DNA from: Bacteroidia bacterium
GTDB lineage: Bacteria; Bacteroidota; Bacteroidia; Flavobacteriales_D; Crocinitomicaceae
DNA: 34,791 nucleotides
Reading direction: 5' to 3'
Assembly (NCBI GenBank): GCA_030426825.1
Contig: JAUHXX010000004.1
Location: 1-34,791 of the forward strand
Under the pieces are notes generated by a model, which was given only the letters and a program-made list of their open reading frames with translations, searched no databases and had not been told where the DNA came from. Position numbers and translations under genes: made by a program. Position 1 is the first letter of the stretch. Each line of letters begins with the position of its first letter. Shown one piece after another: positions 9,634-20,024 of the stretch.

Positions 9634-11772
9634 CTAAGGCTTAAATCCGATTACACAGATATCATCTATCTGCTCAAGAGGCCCCATCCATTTATTAATG
9701 AATTCGTCAAAGTATTGCGATTGCCTACTTAAGTCACTACCCTGCTGCGACAAGAGCATTTTTTTAAATGTCTTGTATTTTAATTTTTTACCTTCATCTC
9801 CTCCAAATTGATCGGCATAACCATCAGTAAATAAATAGAAAGTATCTTGCTCAAAGTATTCAACTGTCACTTCTTTAAACTCTGATGCCGCCGAATACAA
9901 TCCTACTGGCTGTTTATCGCCTTTATATTCTAACAATGTGTATCCATTTTGCTCAATTTCACTCCCCTCTTTATGTTGAACATTTTCCGATTTTCTACAA
10001 ATCCATAGTGGATTATTCGCTCCAGAAAAGATTATTGTCTTCGAGCTTTTATCAATACAACACAAAGAAATATCCATCCCATCTTTTACATCTTCTCCAC
10101 TTTTTGCGAAAGTTTCGATTACAATATCTCTCGTTTTATCAAGGATTTTTGACGGACTCACCAAATTAAATTCATTAACCGCCCGGTTCAATGCATTAGA
10201 ACAAACTACGCTCACCATTGCACCAGGAACCCCATGTCCAGTGCAATCAGATGCAGCAATGAATAGTAAGTCCTTCTTTTTCTCGAACCAATAAAAATCT
10301 CCAGAAACCACATCCTTTGGTTTAAAAAGGACGAAGAGATCTGAAAACTCATTTTGAACATCCTTCAAGTGAGGTAATATGGCAGATTGCAGCCTTTTGG
10401 CATAATTAATAGAGTCAGTAATTTGTTTGTTTTTTTCATCTACCAATTCTTTTTGATCTTGAATGCGTTGATTTTTCGCGTTTAATAATCGATTGTTCTT
10501 GTTTTTCGTTTTAATTGATTTGAAAAGAAAAAATGTCATCCCCAAAAGTAGGACCCCGCCTGCAATTGCTATGGTAATTATAGTTTTCTGTTTATTTATT
10601 TTGCGCTCGTCTTCAAGTGATTTTTCGGCATATTCTGTCTGAATTTTTAAACTATCAGTGAATGCCTTAAGTTGCAATTCATTTCTTATCAATTCACTTT
10701 TTAATTCACTTTTCTCATTTACTTCTTGATCTTTCAAGTAACTTGAGATAAACGTCTGATAGGCCTCAGAAGATTTTTTAAATTGATTATTTCGATAATA
10801 ATAGCTGCCTAAGCTTCGATATACTCGATATGTCTTGCGTGCAATAACGGTATCCTGCTGGATATTTAAAATTCTTTGAACAAATAGATCATGAGTTTGC
10901 TTCGGCAAATTAAAATTTTCATTTAATAATTTCCCCATCAGGCTAATCTCACTAAAATTATCATTTGACTCTATCGCAATATCCAATGCCCTTAGCAAAT
11001 AATTGCGAGCGGTCACTGAATCTTTTTCTAAATGAGACAAACTTATTAATGATCGAATTAATCCATAAGAATATTGATCCTTCTCGAATAAATCTTTGGA
11101 ATATTCTAAATAATAATAAGCACTATCTACTTGTCCCATGCTCTCATACAATTCACCAATTCCCTGATAAGATATTGCCATACCCAATGAATCATCTCGT
11201 TGAATCTCATAATTTAGACTGGCTTTTTCAAACTCCATTGATTTGTCATAATCTTTAAGGATGTAATAAATTGCTGCTAAATTGGTATAGGCATATGCCT
11301 TTCCACGTTCAGCTAAGTCAATTTCAAGCGAATCAGTTGCCGAGAAGGCAATTTTTTCATTCAAAACCAGAGATTTTTGATGATACTTTAAAGAATTGGA
11401 GAGCTCATCCACATCAAAATAGGCGTTACCAATATTACCATAAGCATCCGCAATTTGTTGATACGCATTAATTGATTGATATTCTTTTAAAGCCTTAAAA
11501 AATGACTCCCGGCTTTTTTCATATTTCGCAATATCTTGAAAGTACCAACCCTCGTGAATATAATAGTCACCAATTAATTTTGGGTCTTGAATTTCAGGTA
11601 AAATTTGTGTGGCAGAATCAAGATAGATTTTAGCCAAATACACGTCTGAATACTCGTAATCCTGAAAACTATTCAAATACGATTTAAGCTTGCCCTCTTG
11701 TGCTTGCAAAGATGAACTTGCAAACAGTAAAAGACAGGCACTTAACCAACAGGATTTTAATCTCTTACGCAT
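9634..11772 (-). CDS. TPR-repeat / TM / SpoIIE-type PP2C phosphatase
   Basis: ORF with likely start at internal Met (MRKRLKSCWLSACLLLFASSSLQAQ signal peptide) rather than 11826, which removes overlap with icmF. TPR-like repeats, TM, 'DSINYAKRLQSAILP', AASDCTGHGVPGAMVS, DGMDIS, DDICVIG. Confidence 0.9.
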   Translation of the reverse strand: MRKRLKSCWLSACLLLFASSSLQAQEGKLKSYLNSFQDYEYSDVYLAKIYLDSATQILPEIQDPKLIGDYYIHEGWYFQDIAKYEKSRESFFKALKEYQSINAYQQIADAYGNIGNAYFDVDELSNSLKYHQKSLVLNEKIAFSATDSLEIDLAERGKAYAYTNLAAIYYILKDYDKSMEFEKASLNYEIQRDDSLGMAISYQGIGELYESMGQVDSAYYYLEYSKDLFEKDQYSYGLIRSLISLSHLEKDSVTARNYLLRALDIAIESNDNFSEISLMGKLLNENFNLPKQTHDLFVQRILNIQQDTVIARKTYRVYRSLGSYYYRNNQFKKSSEAYQTFISSYLKDQEVNEKSELKSELIRNELQLKAFTDSLKIQTEYAEKSLEDERKINKQKTIITIAIAGGVLLLGMTFFLFKSIKTKNKNNRLLNAKNQRIQDQKELVDEKNKQITDSINYAKRLQSAILPHLKDVQNEFSDLFVLFKPKDVVSGDFYWFEKKKDLLFIAASDCTGHGVPGAMVSVVCSNALNRAVNEFNLVSPSKILDKTRDIVIETFAKSGEDVKDGMDISLCCIDKSSKTIIFSGANNPLWICRKSENVQHKEGSEIEQNGYTLLEYKGDKQPVGLYSAASEFKEVTVEYFEQDTFYLFTDGYADQFGGDEGKKLKYKTFKKMLLSQQGSDLSRQSQYFDEFINKWMGPLEQIDDICVIGFKP

Positions 11773-11782
11773 TAAGCGCAAT

Positions 11783-14700
11783 TTACATATTCCTTCTGTA
11801 TTGTCCACCAACTTCGAAAAGGGCATCAGTAATTTGTCCTAATGAACAAACTTTTGCTGCATCCATCAATTCTTCAAAGATATTTTGATTTTGGACGGCT
11901 GCTTTCTGAATTCTAGTCAAAGCTTCAGCAGATTTTCCTTCATTGGCTTTGTGTAACTCAGCCAACATTGAAATTTGATACTGCTTCTCAGACTCCTCTG
12001 CTCTAATTACTTCTTTCGGTAATACCGTAGGAGATCCTTTTGAGCTTAAGAAAGTATTTACACCAATAATAGGGAAATCTCCATTATGTTTCAAGGTCTC
12101 ATAATACAAAGATTCTTCTTGAATTTTTGAACGTTGGTACATAGTTTCCATAGCACCTAATACTCCACCTCTCTCAGTGATTCTATCAAATTCAGTTAAT
12201 ACTGCTTCCTCAACCAAATCAGTCAATTCTTCAATGATGAAGGCTCCTTGAATTGGATTTTCGTTCTTCGCTAATCCTAACTCTCTGTTAATGATTAACT
12301 GAATTGCCATTGCTCTTCTTACAGATTCTTCGGTAGGAGTTGTAATCGCTTCGTCATATGCATTGGTATGCAACGAATTACAGTTATCATAAATCGCGTA
12401 AAGTGCTTGTAAAGTTGTTCTGATATCGTTAAAGTCGATTTCTTGAGCGTGTAAAGATCTACCAGATGTTTGGATATGATACTTCAACATTTGTGCTCTT
12501 GCATTCGCTCCGTACTTCTTAGCCAAAGCTTTTGACCAGATTCTACGTGCGACTCTACCAATTACTGCATATTCTGGGTCGATTCCGTTTGAGAAGAAGA
12601 AGGATAAATTCGGTCCAAACTTATTGATATCCATTCCTCTTGAAAGGTAATACTCAACATATGTGAATCCATTCGCCAAGGTGAACGCTAATTGAGAAAT
12701 AGGATTCGCTCCTGCTTCTGCAATGTGGTATCCAGAGATTGATACTGAATAGAAGTTTCTCACCCCTTTATCAATGAAGTATTCTTGCACATCTCCCATT
12801 AATCTCAATGCAAATTCAGTTGAGAAAATACAGGTGTTCTGCGCTTGATCTTCTTTCAAGATATCGGCTTGTACAGTTCCTCTAACTTTCGTCAAGGTAT
12901 CTGCTTTAATCTTTGCATAAACATCTGCTGGTAATACTTGATCTCCTGTTAAGCCAAGCAACATCAACCCTAAACCATCATTACCCTGTGGTAATTCTCC
13001 TTGATAAGCTGGACGCGTTAATCCTTTAGCATCATAAAGCTCTTTGTAAGCCTTTTCAACATCCTCTTCCAAGCCGTTTTCCTTGATGTAAACCTCACAT
13101 TCTTGATCGATTGCGGCATTCATAAAGAATCCTAACAACATTGGTGCTGGACCGTTAATGGTCATGGATACCGAAGTTTTCGGATCTGATAATCTAAATC
13201 CTGAATACAACTTCTTGGCATCATCTAAACAACAAATTGACACTCCTGAATTTCCGATTTTACCGTAAATATCTGGTCTCAAATCTGGATCATTTCCGTA
13301 AAGCGTTACCGAGTCAAATGCCGTTGATAAACGCTTTGCTGGCATTCCTAATGAAACATAATGGAACCTTCTGTTGGTTCTTTCTGGTCCACCTTCACCT
13401 GCGAACATTCTCGTTGGATCTTCTCCTTCTCTTTTGAACGGGAATAAACCTGCAGTGTAAGGGAATTCACCCGGCACATTTTCTTGCAATGACCATCTCA
13501 ATACATCACCCCAACCTTTGTATTTCGGTAATGCTACTTTAGGAATTTGAAGATGCGAAAGCGATTCAGAATGCGTATCAATCGATAATTCTTTATCTCT
13601 TACTTTAAACTTGTAAACTGGCTCTTTGTAACGTTGAACTTTTTCTTGCCATCCTTCAATGACAATCCAGTTTTTAGGATCTAATTCCAATTTAACTTTT
13701 TCAAAAGTTTCTTGTAAACCTTTGATCAGTCTATCTTTATCTTCAATTTGAGAATTTTTCAAGGTCTCCATTGAAGAGTTTAATCCGTGTAATTGATCAG
13801 CAACAGCTACCTGCTCATCTACCCATTTATCGTATCCCCTATTGTTCTCAGAGATTTCTGATAAATAACGGGTTCTAGCAGGCGGAATCACAAATATCTT
13901 TTCAGACATTTCAGCAGTGATTTCAAAAGTAGATTTTAGGTCCGCCCCTGTTTTCTCAGCCACTTTATCCATGATTGCTTTGTACAATGAATTCATTCCT
14001 GGATCATTGAATTGAGATGCGATTGTTCCGTAAACCGGCATTTCATCCATTGGTGTATCCCACAAATCATTGTTACGCATGTATTGTTTTTTGACATCAC
14101 GAATCGCATCTAAAGCTCCTCTTTTGTCAAACTTATTCAGTGCAACTAAATCAGCAAAATCAAGCATGTCGATTTTCTCCAACTGCGTAGCAGCACCAAA
14201 TTCAGGCGTCATCACGTACAATGAAACATCTGAGTGATCCATGATCTCTGTATCTGATTGTCCGATTCCTGAAGTTTCCAAAATGATTAAATCGAACTTG
14301 GCTGCTTTTAAAATTTCTAAGGCTTCTGAAACGTGTTTGGACAAAGCTAAATTTGATTGACGCGTAGCCAAAGAACGCATGTAAACGCGTTTATTTTTAA
14401 TCGCATTCATTCGAATTCTATCACCTAGTAAAGCTCCACCAGTTTTTCTTTTTGATGGATCAACAGAAACAATCGCAATTTCTTTTTCGGGAAAATCGAT
14501 TAAGAATCTTCTTACCAATTCATCTACCAATGAAGATTTACCTGCTCCACCGGTTCCTGTAATTCCTAAAATTGGCGTATCTACTTTTGATGCTAATTCA
14601 TGCACCTTATCTAGCTCATCTTTACTTTGCTCAGGGAAATTCTCTGCGGCAGAAATCAATTTCGCAATATCCACAGGGTTTTTAGACTCTAAATGGTTCA

Positions 14701-15163
14701 CTTCTCCATTTAACTTATCTCCTGTTGGAAAATCCGATTTTTCTACCAAATCATTGATCATTCCTTGCAATCCCATTGATCGTCCATCATCTGGATGATA
14801 GATTCTTGTGATTCCGTAAGCTTGTAATTCTTCAATTTCAGAAGGAAGGATTGTTCCGCCACCACCAGCGAATATTTTGATATGTTCAGCTCCTTTTTCT
14901 TTCAAAAGGTCATACATATATTTTAAATATTCTGTGTGTCCACCTTGGTAAGATGTCATTGCAATTGCCTGAGCGTCTTCTTGAATAGCGCAGTCAACAA
15001 CTTCTTCAACTGAACGGTCGTGTCCAAGATGAATCACTTCACATCCAGTAGATTGGATGATTCTACGCATGATATTAATAGCAGCATCATGCCCGTCAAA
15101 AAGAGAGGCAGCTGTTACAATTCTTACTTTATTCTGTGGTTTATATGGGGCGATTTTCTCCAT
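11783..15163 (-). CDS. icmF: Fused isobutyryl-CoA mutase (B12-binding domain, MeaB/ArgK-type GTPase, mutase catalytic domain)
   Basis: 1126 aa; N-terminal B12-binding domain ([10 protein letters not shown]...GGGGTI), GTPase P-loop [20 protein letters not shown], catalytic region [36 protein letters not shown] characteristic of IcmF rather than methylmalonyl-CoA mutase. Confidence 0.93.
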   Translation of the reverse strand: MEKIAPYKPQNKVRIVTAASLFDGHDAAINIMRRIIQSTGCEVIHLGHDRSVEEVVDCAIQEDAQAIAMTSYQGGHTEYLKYMYDLLKEKGAEHIKIFAGGGGTILPSEIEELQAYGITRIYHPDDGRSMGLQGMINDLVEKSDFPTGDKLNGEVNHLESKNPVDIAKLISAAENFPEQSKDELDKVHELASKVDTPILGITGTGGAGKSSLVDELVRRFLIDFPEKEIAIVSVDPSKRKTGGALLGDRIRMNAIKNKRVYMRSLATRQSNLALSKHVSEALEILKAAKFDLIILETSGIGQSDTEIMDHSDVSLYVMTPEFGAATQLEKIDMLDFADLVALNKFDKRGALDAIRDVKKQYMRNNDLWDTPMDEMPVYGTIASQFNDPGMNSLYKAIMDKVAEKTGADLKSTFEITAEMSEKIFVIPPARTRYLSEISENNRGYDKWVDEQVAVADQLHGLNSSMETLKNSQIEDKDRLIKGLQETFEKVKLELDPKNWIVIEGWQEKVQRYKEPVYKFKVRDKELSIDTHSESLSHLQIPKVALPKYKGWGDVLRWSLQENVPGEFPYTAGLFPFKREGEDPTRMFAGEGGPERTNRRFHYVSLGMPAKRLSTAFDSVTLYGNDPDLRPDIYGKIGNSGVSICCLDDAKKLYSGFRLSDPKTSVSMTINGPAPMLLGFFMNAAIDQECEVYIKENGLEEDVEKAYKELYDAKGLTRPAYQGELPQGNDGLGLMLLGLTGDQVLPADVYAKIKADTLTKVRGTVQADILKEDQAQNTCIFSTEFALRLMGDVQEYFIDKGVRNFYSVSISGYHIAEAGANPISQLAFTLANGFTYVEYYLSRGMDINKFGPNLSFFFSNGIDPEYAVIGRVARRIWSKALAKKYGANARAQMLKYHIQTSGRSLHAQEIDFNDIRTTLQALYAIYDNCNSLHTNAYDEAITTPTEESVRRAMAIQLIINRELGLAKNENPIQGAFIIEELTDLVEEAVLTEFDRITERGGVLGAMETMYQRSKIQEESLYYETLKHNGDFPIIGVNTFLSSKGSPTVLPKEVIRAEESEKQYQISMLAELHKANEGKSAEALTRIQKAAVQNQNIFEELMDAAKVCSLGQITDALFEVGGQYRRNM

Positions 15164-15259
15164 TTATCGGTCGATTTTAAGAAGACCAAATATAAGGATT
15201 TTAGTACCATTTTTCACAGGTTTTGGGGATAATATGCCTATTTTCTAAACTCAATTCTA

Positions 15260-16492
15260 TCACCTGCCAATATCCAGATTCTTGAGTAGAAACGAAAAGG
15301 TCGTTTTTCCATTTTTGCTTTCGCGTTGCACAGTGCCTTCTAACTGCAATGTAAGTGCCTCTATTAATTCTAATCCAAAACTTACAAATTCATCATTTTC
15401 ATTTTTCCATTGACCATTATCAGAATACTCTAAGCGAAAATAATCTTCTCCTTTTGGGAGAACGTCTATTATTATTGCGGCATTTGAATTTGATTGAAAA
15501 GCGTGTTCTAATGAATTTGACAGTAATTCATTAACAATCAATCCAAGCGGAACAATGGTTTTTAACCCTACCCTTTCAATCTTTGTATTTATTTGAACTT
15601 CTACCGGAATTGTTAATGAAGCTAGATTCAAAATTTCATCCTTTAAATCTATTAGGTACGTCTCAAGTTTAATATCGGCCAAGGTCTCATCTTGATAGAG
15701 CTTTTGATGAATAAGTGACATGGCCATTATTCTATTGATCGCTTCATTGAATTGCAATTTAGATTCGTCAGATTTTAGCTCATTTTTTTGAAGTCTTAAT
15801 AAGCTGATGATTATTTGTAGGTTATTCTTCACCCTATGGTGAATCTCCTTAATCAAAACAGATTTCTCGTTGTGTTGCTGCTGTATGACTGAGTTTTGCT
15901 CACTCAATTCTTTGTTAGATTTAGAAACATTCTCAAACGAAAAATTGTGGAAGTTTAAAAATTGAATTACGACATATGAGATAGACAAGGTTGCGGCAAT
16001 CATTTCAACCATCAAACCGATTCGACCAGCAAAATCCAATTCTAAAATACTTACGATATTATCATTCACCGAATACAAAGTATAGTAGATAATATTCAGT
16101 AAATGAGCCAACAAAACCATCATCCCATATTTCTTTCCTATTCCAAAAAATGAAATGGTAATTATCAATATCATCCATAAAAAATCTCCATGATGGACAA
16201 TTGTATTGAATGAATTAGCTGTATAAACTGCTATAAGCGTCCCAGAAATAGAAAGAAAAAAGTAGACAAATTTGAAACGACCCGTTCTATGTAAAATAAG
16301 AATAGCTGAAGCCGCGATTAAAGCACAGGTGGCATAGGTAATTGTCTCTTCAATGATACTGTTAAGAGATACCAATGTCAAAACAATAAAGGCCAAGCAA
16401 AATATGATACAAAGTCTCCAAGCAAGTGTGAATTTGCCTTTTTCGTAAAAACTTTGAAGTTTATCAGTATTTGGAGAGAAAATATTTAGCAT
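15260..16492 (-). CDS. Membrane-bound sensor histidine kinase (HisKA_2/HWE-like)
   Basis: Multiple N-terminal TM helices; 'LIKEIHHRVKNNLQIIISLLRLQ' dimerisation/phosphoacceptor motif; ATPase N-box 'VPLGLIVNELLSNSLEHAF'. Confidence 0.9.
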   Translation of the reverse strand: MLNIFSPNTDKLQSFYEKGKFTLAWRLCIIFCLAFIVLTLVSLNSIIEETITYATCALIAASAILILHRTGRFKFVYFFLSISGTLIAVYTANSFNTIVHHGDFLWMILIITISFFGIGKKYGMMVLLAHLLNIIYYTLYSVNDNIVSILELDFAGRIGLMVEMIAATLSISYVVIQFLNFHNFSFENVSKSNKELSEQNSVIQQQHNEKSVLIKEIHHRVKNNLQIIISLLRLQKNELKSDESKLQFNEAINRIMAMSLIHQKLYQDETLADIKLETYLIDLKDEILNLASLTIPVEVQINTKIERVGLKTIVPLGLIVNELLSNSLEHAFQSNSNAAIIIDVLPKGEDYFRLEYSDNGQWKNENDEFVSFGLELIEALTLQLEGTVQRESKNGKTTFSFLLKNLDIGR

Positions 16493-16507
16493 TTAAATAG
16501 TCATCTC

Positions 16508-16966
16508 TTAAAGTGATCTTTTCAAAGCCATAATATAACCTAAATGTAAGGCTTGGTGCAGATTTGAAAACTTTAAACACTCTTCAAATGAGTTCAAATC
16601 AAAATTATATGAAGTAGAATAAGGAATGTTTTTACCAAAAAACTCATCCTTTTGCAGGTCCGTCTCTAACTCATCTACTTGATTTAACAGCTCAGAAGTG
16701 ATAAACTCAAATTCAGCTTGTTCAATCGGAGATTCAGGTTTACTATCCTTTTTATATTTCATTACAAACTCTTTCTCCAAGCCACCTGGAACAGAATTTA
16801 ATTGGTACACCAAACCTTTATGAGTAGACACCATATGACCAATGTGCCATGCTATGTTCCCTGTAAATCCATCCGGAATTTTATTGATTTGATCTAATGT
16901 TAAGCCTTTGAGCAAACCAATTGTATTGATTCTTGTTGCTCTAAATAATTCTAATTCTGTTTTCAT
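16508..16966 (-). CDS. DinB-like superfamily protein
   Basis: Likely start at MKTELELFRATRINTIGLLKGL; 'IAWHIGHMVSTHKGLVYQL' and C-terminal 'NLHQALHLGYIMALKR' fit metal-binding His positions of the DinB_2 superfamily. Confidence 0.75.
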   Translation of the reverse strand: MKTELELFRATRINTIGLLKGLTLDQINKIPDGFTGNIAWHIGHMVSTHKGLVYQLNSVPGGLEKEFVMKYKKDSKPESPIEQAEFEFITSELLNQVDELETDLQKDEFFGKNIPYSTSYNFDLNSFEECLKFSNLHQALHLGYIMALKRSL

Positions 16967-17007
16967 GATTCCAAATAATTTAATGATGCAATAATTCAAT
17001 TATAAAA

Positions 17008-17349
17008 TTACCTTTTTGAACTTGCTATAATTTTAAATAATATCATTTTTATTGATTTTATATCCTTCAATAAATCGCCTGGATCAGGATAACCCTCCGA
17101 GTCCCTACAAATCAACAACCAATACTCCGACTCGTCTGCTTCTTTGGCGGCTATTACCATTTTTGCAGCAAAATCAGCTTTGGAATGTGAACTTTGAGAT
17201 TCTCGAACATTGGCCCCAACTGAAGTTCCAGAACGAATAAGCTGATTCGAAATAGCGAACTTCCTGCTTTCATCTAGCTTATTGCAAAAAGCTACTATTT
17301 TCAAAGCAAAGGCATAAGTTTGATCTAATATTTCATTTTTGCGTTCCAT
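17008..17349 (-). CDS. Four-helix-bundle protein (23S rRNA intervening-sequence protein family)
   Basis: 113 aa with 'NQLIRSGTSVGANVRESQSSHSKADFAAKMVIAAKEADESEYWL', hallmark of the S23/IVP four-helix-bundle family. Confidence 0.9.
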   Translation of the reverse strand: MERKNEILDQTYAFALKIVAFCNKLDESRKFAISNQLIRSGTSVGANVRESQSSHSKADFAAKMVIAAKEADESEYWLLICRDSEGYPDPGDLLKDIKSIKMILFKIIASSKR

Positions 17350-17381
17350 TGAATTATTTCATTATTGGATAATTGAATAAT

Positions 17382-18083
17382 TTAGTTGCCTAACACAAAA
17401 ACACAAGGCGTTTTATCAAACTGAAACTTACCTTTTCGCCAGTCTTCAATGGATTTGGTTATAATTTTTTCTTCTGGCCCTGTGACATCATAAGCAACAC
17501 AAAGCTTTAAATCAGCATGCCCGTGCTTCAAGAAATCTTCAAATATTGTTTCGTTCCTGTATGGTGTTTCAATGAAAATTTGAGCAAATGAAGTTTTAAC
17601 GATAGTCGTTACGACATTTTTCAACTCTTTGGAGCGTTCTGGATCTTTTTTTGGCAAATACCCATTAAATGTAAATCCGTTTCCATTCATTCCGCTTGCA
17701 GATAGGGCCATTAATATTGAACTTGGTCCCACTAACGGAACTACTTCAATTCCTGAGTATTGACACATAGATACAATTTGGCTACCAGGGTCAGCAATAG
17801 CTGGATATCCCGATTCTGACATCAATCCAACATCATTCCCTGCTTTTAACTCATCCAAAATTTCCATTTGAAATGAATAATCATTGTGTTTATCCAATTC
17901 GTAGAAAACGGAATCATCAATCGGAAATTCTCGGTCCATTTTTCTTAAAAACTGTCGTGCTGTCTTAATCTTTTCAACAACAAAAAACCTAAGAGCAGAA
18001 ACAGTTTGTTTATTAAAATCAGGTAACACTCTTTCGAGAGGAGACTCACTGATGTTTATCGGAACGATATATAGTTTACCCAT
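17382..18083 (-). CDS. SAM-dependent methyltransferase, tetrapyrrole-methylase fold (RsmI-like)
   Basis: MGKLYIVPINISESPLERVLP...GLMSESGYPAIADPGSQIV...VVPLVGPSSILMALSASGMNGNGFTFNGYLPKK; RsmI-like motifs. Start chosen at the internal Met. Confidence 0.85.
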   Translation of the reverse strand: MGKLYIVPINISESPLERVLPDFNKQTVSALRFFVVEKIKTARQFLRKMDREFPIDDSVFYELDKHNDYSFQMEILDELKAGNDVGLMSESGYPAIADPGSQIVSMCQYSGIEVVPLVGPSSILMALSASGMNGNGFTFNGYLPKKDPERSKELKNVVTTIVKTSFAQIFIETPYRNETIFEDFLKHGHADLKLCVAYDVTGPEEKIITKSIEDWRKGKFQFDKTPCVFVLGN

Positions 18084-18540
18084 TGACATACTTATCAATA
18101 ATTACATCCGTAGCAACATCTAGTAAGTCAAATACATGTTGAAATCCTTCATCCCCTCCGTAATATGGATCAGGAACCGCTTGATTTTTCCCTGGATTCA
18201 CTTCATTTAAAATTAATTTGACTTTGCTTTTATCCTCTTCGTTTCTAGCAAGGGCAATCATATTGTTGTAATTAGACGAATCCATTGCATAAATCAAATC
18301 AAACTCATCATAATCTTGAGCCACGAATTGCCTTGCCTTTAAATCGTCAATATTTACACCATTCGATTTAGCTGTTTGTCGCATTCTGGCATCAGGTGCT
18401 TCGCCAATGTGATAAGAAGATGTTCCGGCAGAATCAGTCGATACTCCTTCAATGTTTTGGTCAAGTAATTTCTGTCGAAGAATTCCTTCTGCAATTGGGG
18501 AACGACAGATGTTCCCTAAACATACCATCAATATTTTCAT
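18076..18540 (-). CDS. Low-molecular-weight protein-tyrosine phosphatase
   Basis: Active-site loop VCLGNICRSP at N-terminus, 'VPDPYYGG' general-acid loop. Confidence 0.93.
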   Translation of the reverse strand: MKILMVCLGNICRSPIAEGILRQKLLDQNIEGVSTDSAGTSSYHIGEAPDARMRQTAKSNGVNIDDLKARQFVAQDYDEFDLIYAMDSSNYNNMIALARNEEDKSKVKLILNEVNPGKNQAVPDPYYGGDEGFQHVFDLLDVATDVIIDKYVNG

Positions 18541-18553
18541 GCCATAAAAATAA

Positions 18554-18581
18554 AAAACCCTGACACTTTGGTCAGGGTTTT
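18554..18581 (-). terminator. Rho-independent terminator of dnaA
   Basis: Perfect 11-bp stem AAAACCCTGAC (18554-18564) / GTCAGGGTTTT (18571-18581), 6-nt loop, T-rich tract on the minus strand, immediately 3' of the dnaA stop. Confidence 0.85.
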
Positions 18582-18584
18582 AAA

Positions 18585-20024
18585 TTAATTAACGTTTAAT
18601 TTTTTTTCTAAGTCTTCAAGATAGCCTCTGAATTGTTTATCAGTTTCAGCTAAGTTGTTAACTGTTCGACATGCGTGAAGCACAGTGGCGTGGTCTTTAC
18701 CTCCACATTGAGCTCCGATACTTGCCAATGACCATTTTGTCATTTTCTTAGCAAAGTACATTGCAATCTGTCTAGCTTGAACAACTTCTCTTTTTCTAGT
18801 CTTAGATTTCAACAACTCAATCGGTAAGTTGAAATAATCGCAAACAATCTTGTGGATATAATCCATAGATACTTCACGAGCAGTATTTTTAACGAAAGTG
18901 TCAATCATTTTCTTCGCTAGCTCAATCGTAACTGCTTTCTTGTTTAAAGAAGCCTGAGCAATTAATGAAGTCAATGCACCTTCCATTTCACGAATGTTTG
19001 TATTGATACTATAAGCTAAGTATTCAATTACATCCTCTGGAAGATCAACACCGTTTCCGTAAATTTTTCTTTGTAAGATTGCGATTCTAGTTTCTAATCC
19101 AGGTGCTTGAACATCTGCTGATAATCCCCATTTAAAACGAGATAATAATCTTTGTTCAATTCCTTTCATTTCTACAGGAGCTTTGTCAGCGGTAAGCACC
19201 AATTGCTTTCCTGTTTGATGAAGATGATTAAAAATGTGGAAGAATGCGTCTTGTGTTTTTTCCTTTCCGGCAAAGAACTGTACGTCATCAATAATCAATA
19301 CGTCCATCAATTTATAAAAGTTGATGAAGTCGTTTGTTGTATTGTTCTTTATAGAATCAATAAACTGACGTGTAAATGTTTCTGCTTGCGCATACAAAAC
19401 TGTTTTGTTTGGAAATTGATTTTTGATTCCAATTCCGATTGCATGTGCTAAGTGTGTTTTTCCTAATCCTACACCTCCATATATTAATAATGGATTAAAA
19501 GCTGTTCCTCCGGGTTTATTTGAAACAGCAAAAGCAGCAGAACGGGCTAATCTGTTGCAGTCCCCTTCAACAAAGTTGTCAAAAGAATACGTAGGGTTTA
19601 AATTTGAATCTACATTTACTTTCTTAAGGCCTGGAATTACAAATGGGTTTCTTATTGGATTTTCTCCAATATTTAAAGGCATTGAAACAGGTGTATTCGA
19701 TAAATTCTTTTTACTTGAAGTTGGAAGATTTACAGTGTAAGGTGTTTTCTTGCTATCAGAACTTCGATCCATAATGATCGAGTACTCTAGTTTCGCCTCT
19801 GGCCCTATCTCCTTCTTAATCACCTTCTTTAATAAATCAATGTAATGTTCTTCTAACCACTCGTAAAAGAAATGTGAAGGCACCTGAAGCGTCAAAACCT
19901 TATTCTTGAATCGGATTGGGGCAATTGGCTCGAACCAAGTCTTAAAACTTTGAAGGCTTATATTATCTTTGATCACCTTCAAGCAATCTTCCCAAATCAA
20001 CTCATGGTTTTTTTTGTTTTTCAT
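18585..20024 (-). CDS. dnaA: Chromosomal replication initiator protein DnaA
   Basis: 479 aa; 'NPLLIYGGVGLGKTHLAHAIG' Walker A, 'LIIDDVQFFAGKEKTQDAFFHIFN' Walker B, C-terminal 'GAQCGGKDHATVLHACRTV' DnaA-box-binding signature. Confidence 0.98.
   Translation of the reverse strand: MKNKKNHELIWEDCLKVIKDNISLQSFKTWFEPIAPIRFKNKVLTLQVPSHFFYEWLEEHYIDLLKKVIKKEIGPEAKLEYSIIMDRSSDSKKTPYTVNLPTSSKKNLSNTPVSMPLNIGENPIRNPFVIPGLKKVNVDSNLNPTYSFDNFVEGDCNRLARSAAFAVSNKPGGTAFNPLLIYGGVGLGKTHLAHAIGIGIKNQFPNKTVLYAQAETFTRQFIDSIKNNTTNDFINFYKLMDVLIIDDVQFFAGKEKTQDAFFHIFNHLHQTGKQLVLTADKAPVEMKGIEQRLLSRFKWGLSADVQAPGLETRIAILQRKIYGNGVDLPEDVIEYLAYSINTNIREMEGALTSLIAQASLNKKAVTIELAKKMIDTFVKNTAREVSMDYIHKIVCDYFNLPIELLKSKTRKREVVQARQIAMYFAKKMTKWSLASIGAQCGGKDHATVLHACRTVNNLAETDKQFRGYLEDLEKKLNVN

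Noticed and set aside
17008-17349. Diversity-generating retroelement accessory (Avd-like) reading of the four-helix-bundle gene
   Set aside because: No reverse transcriptase or template/variable repeat pair visible nearby; the IVP-like assignment is simpler.
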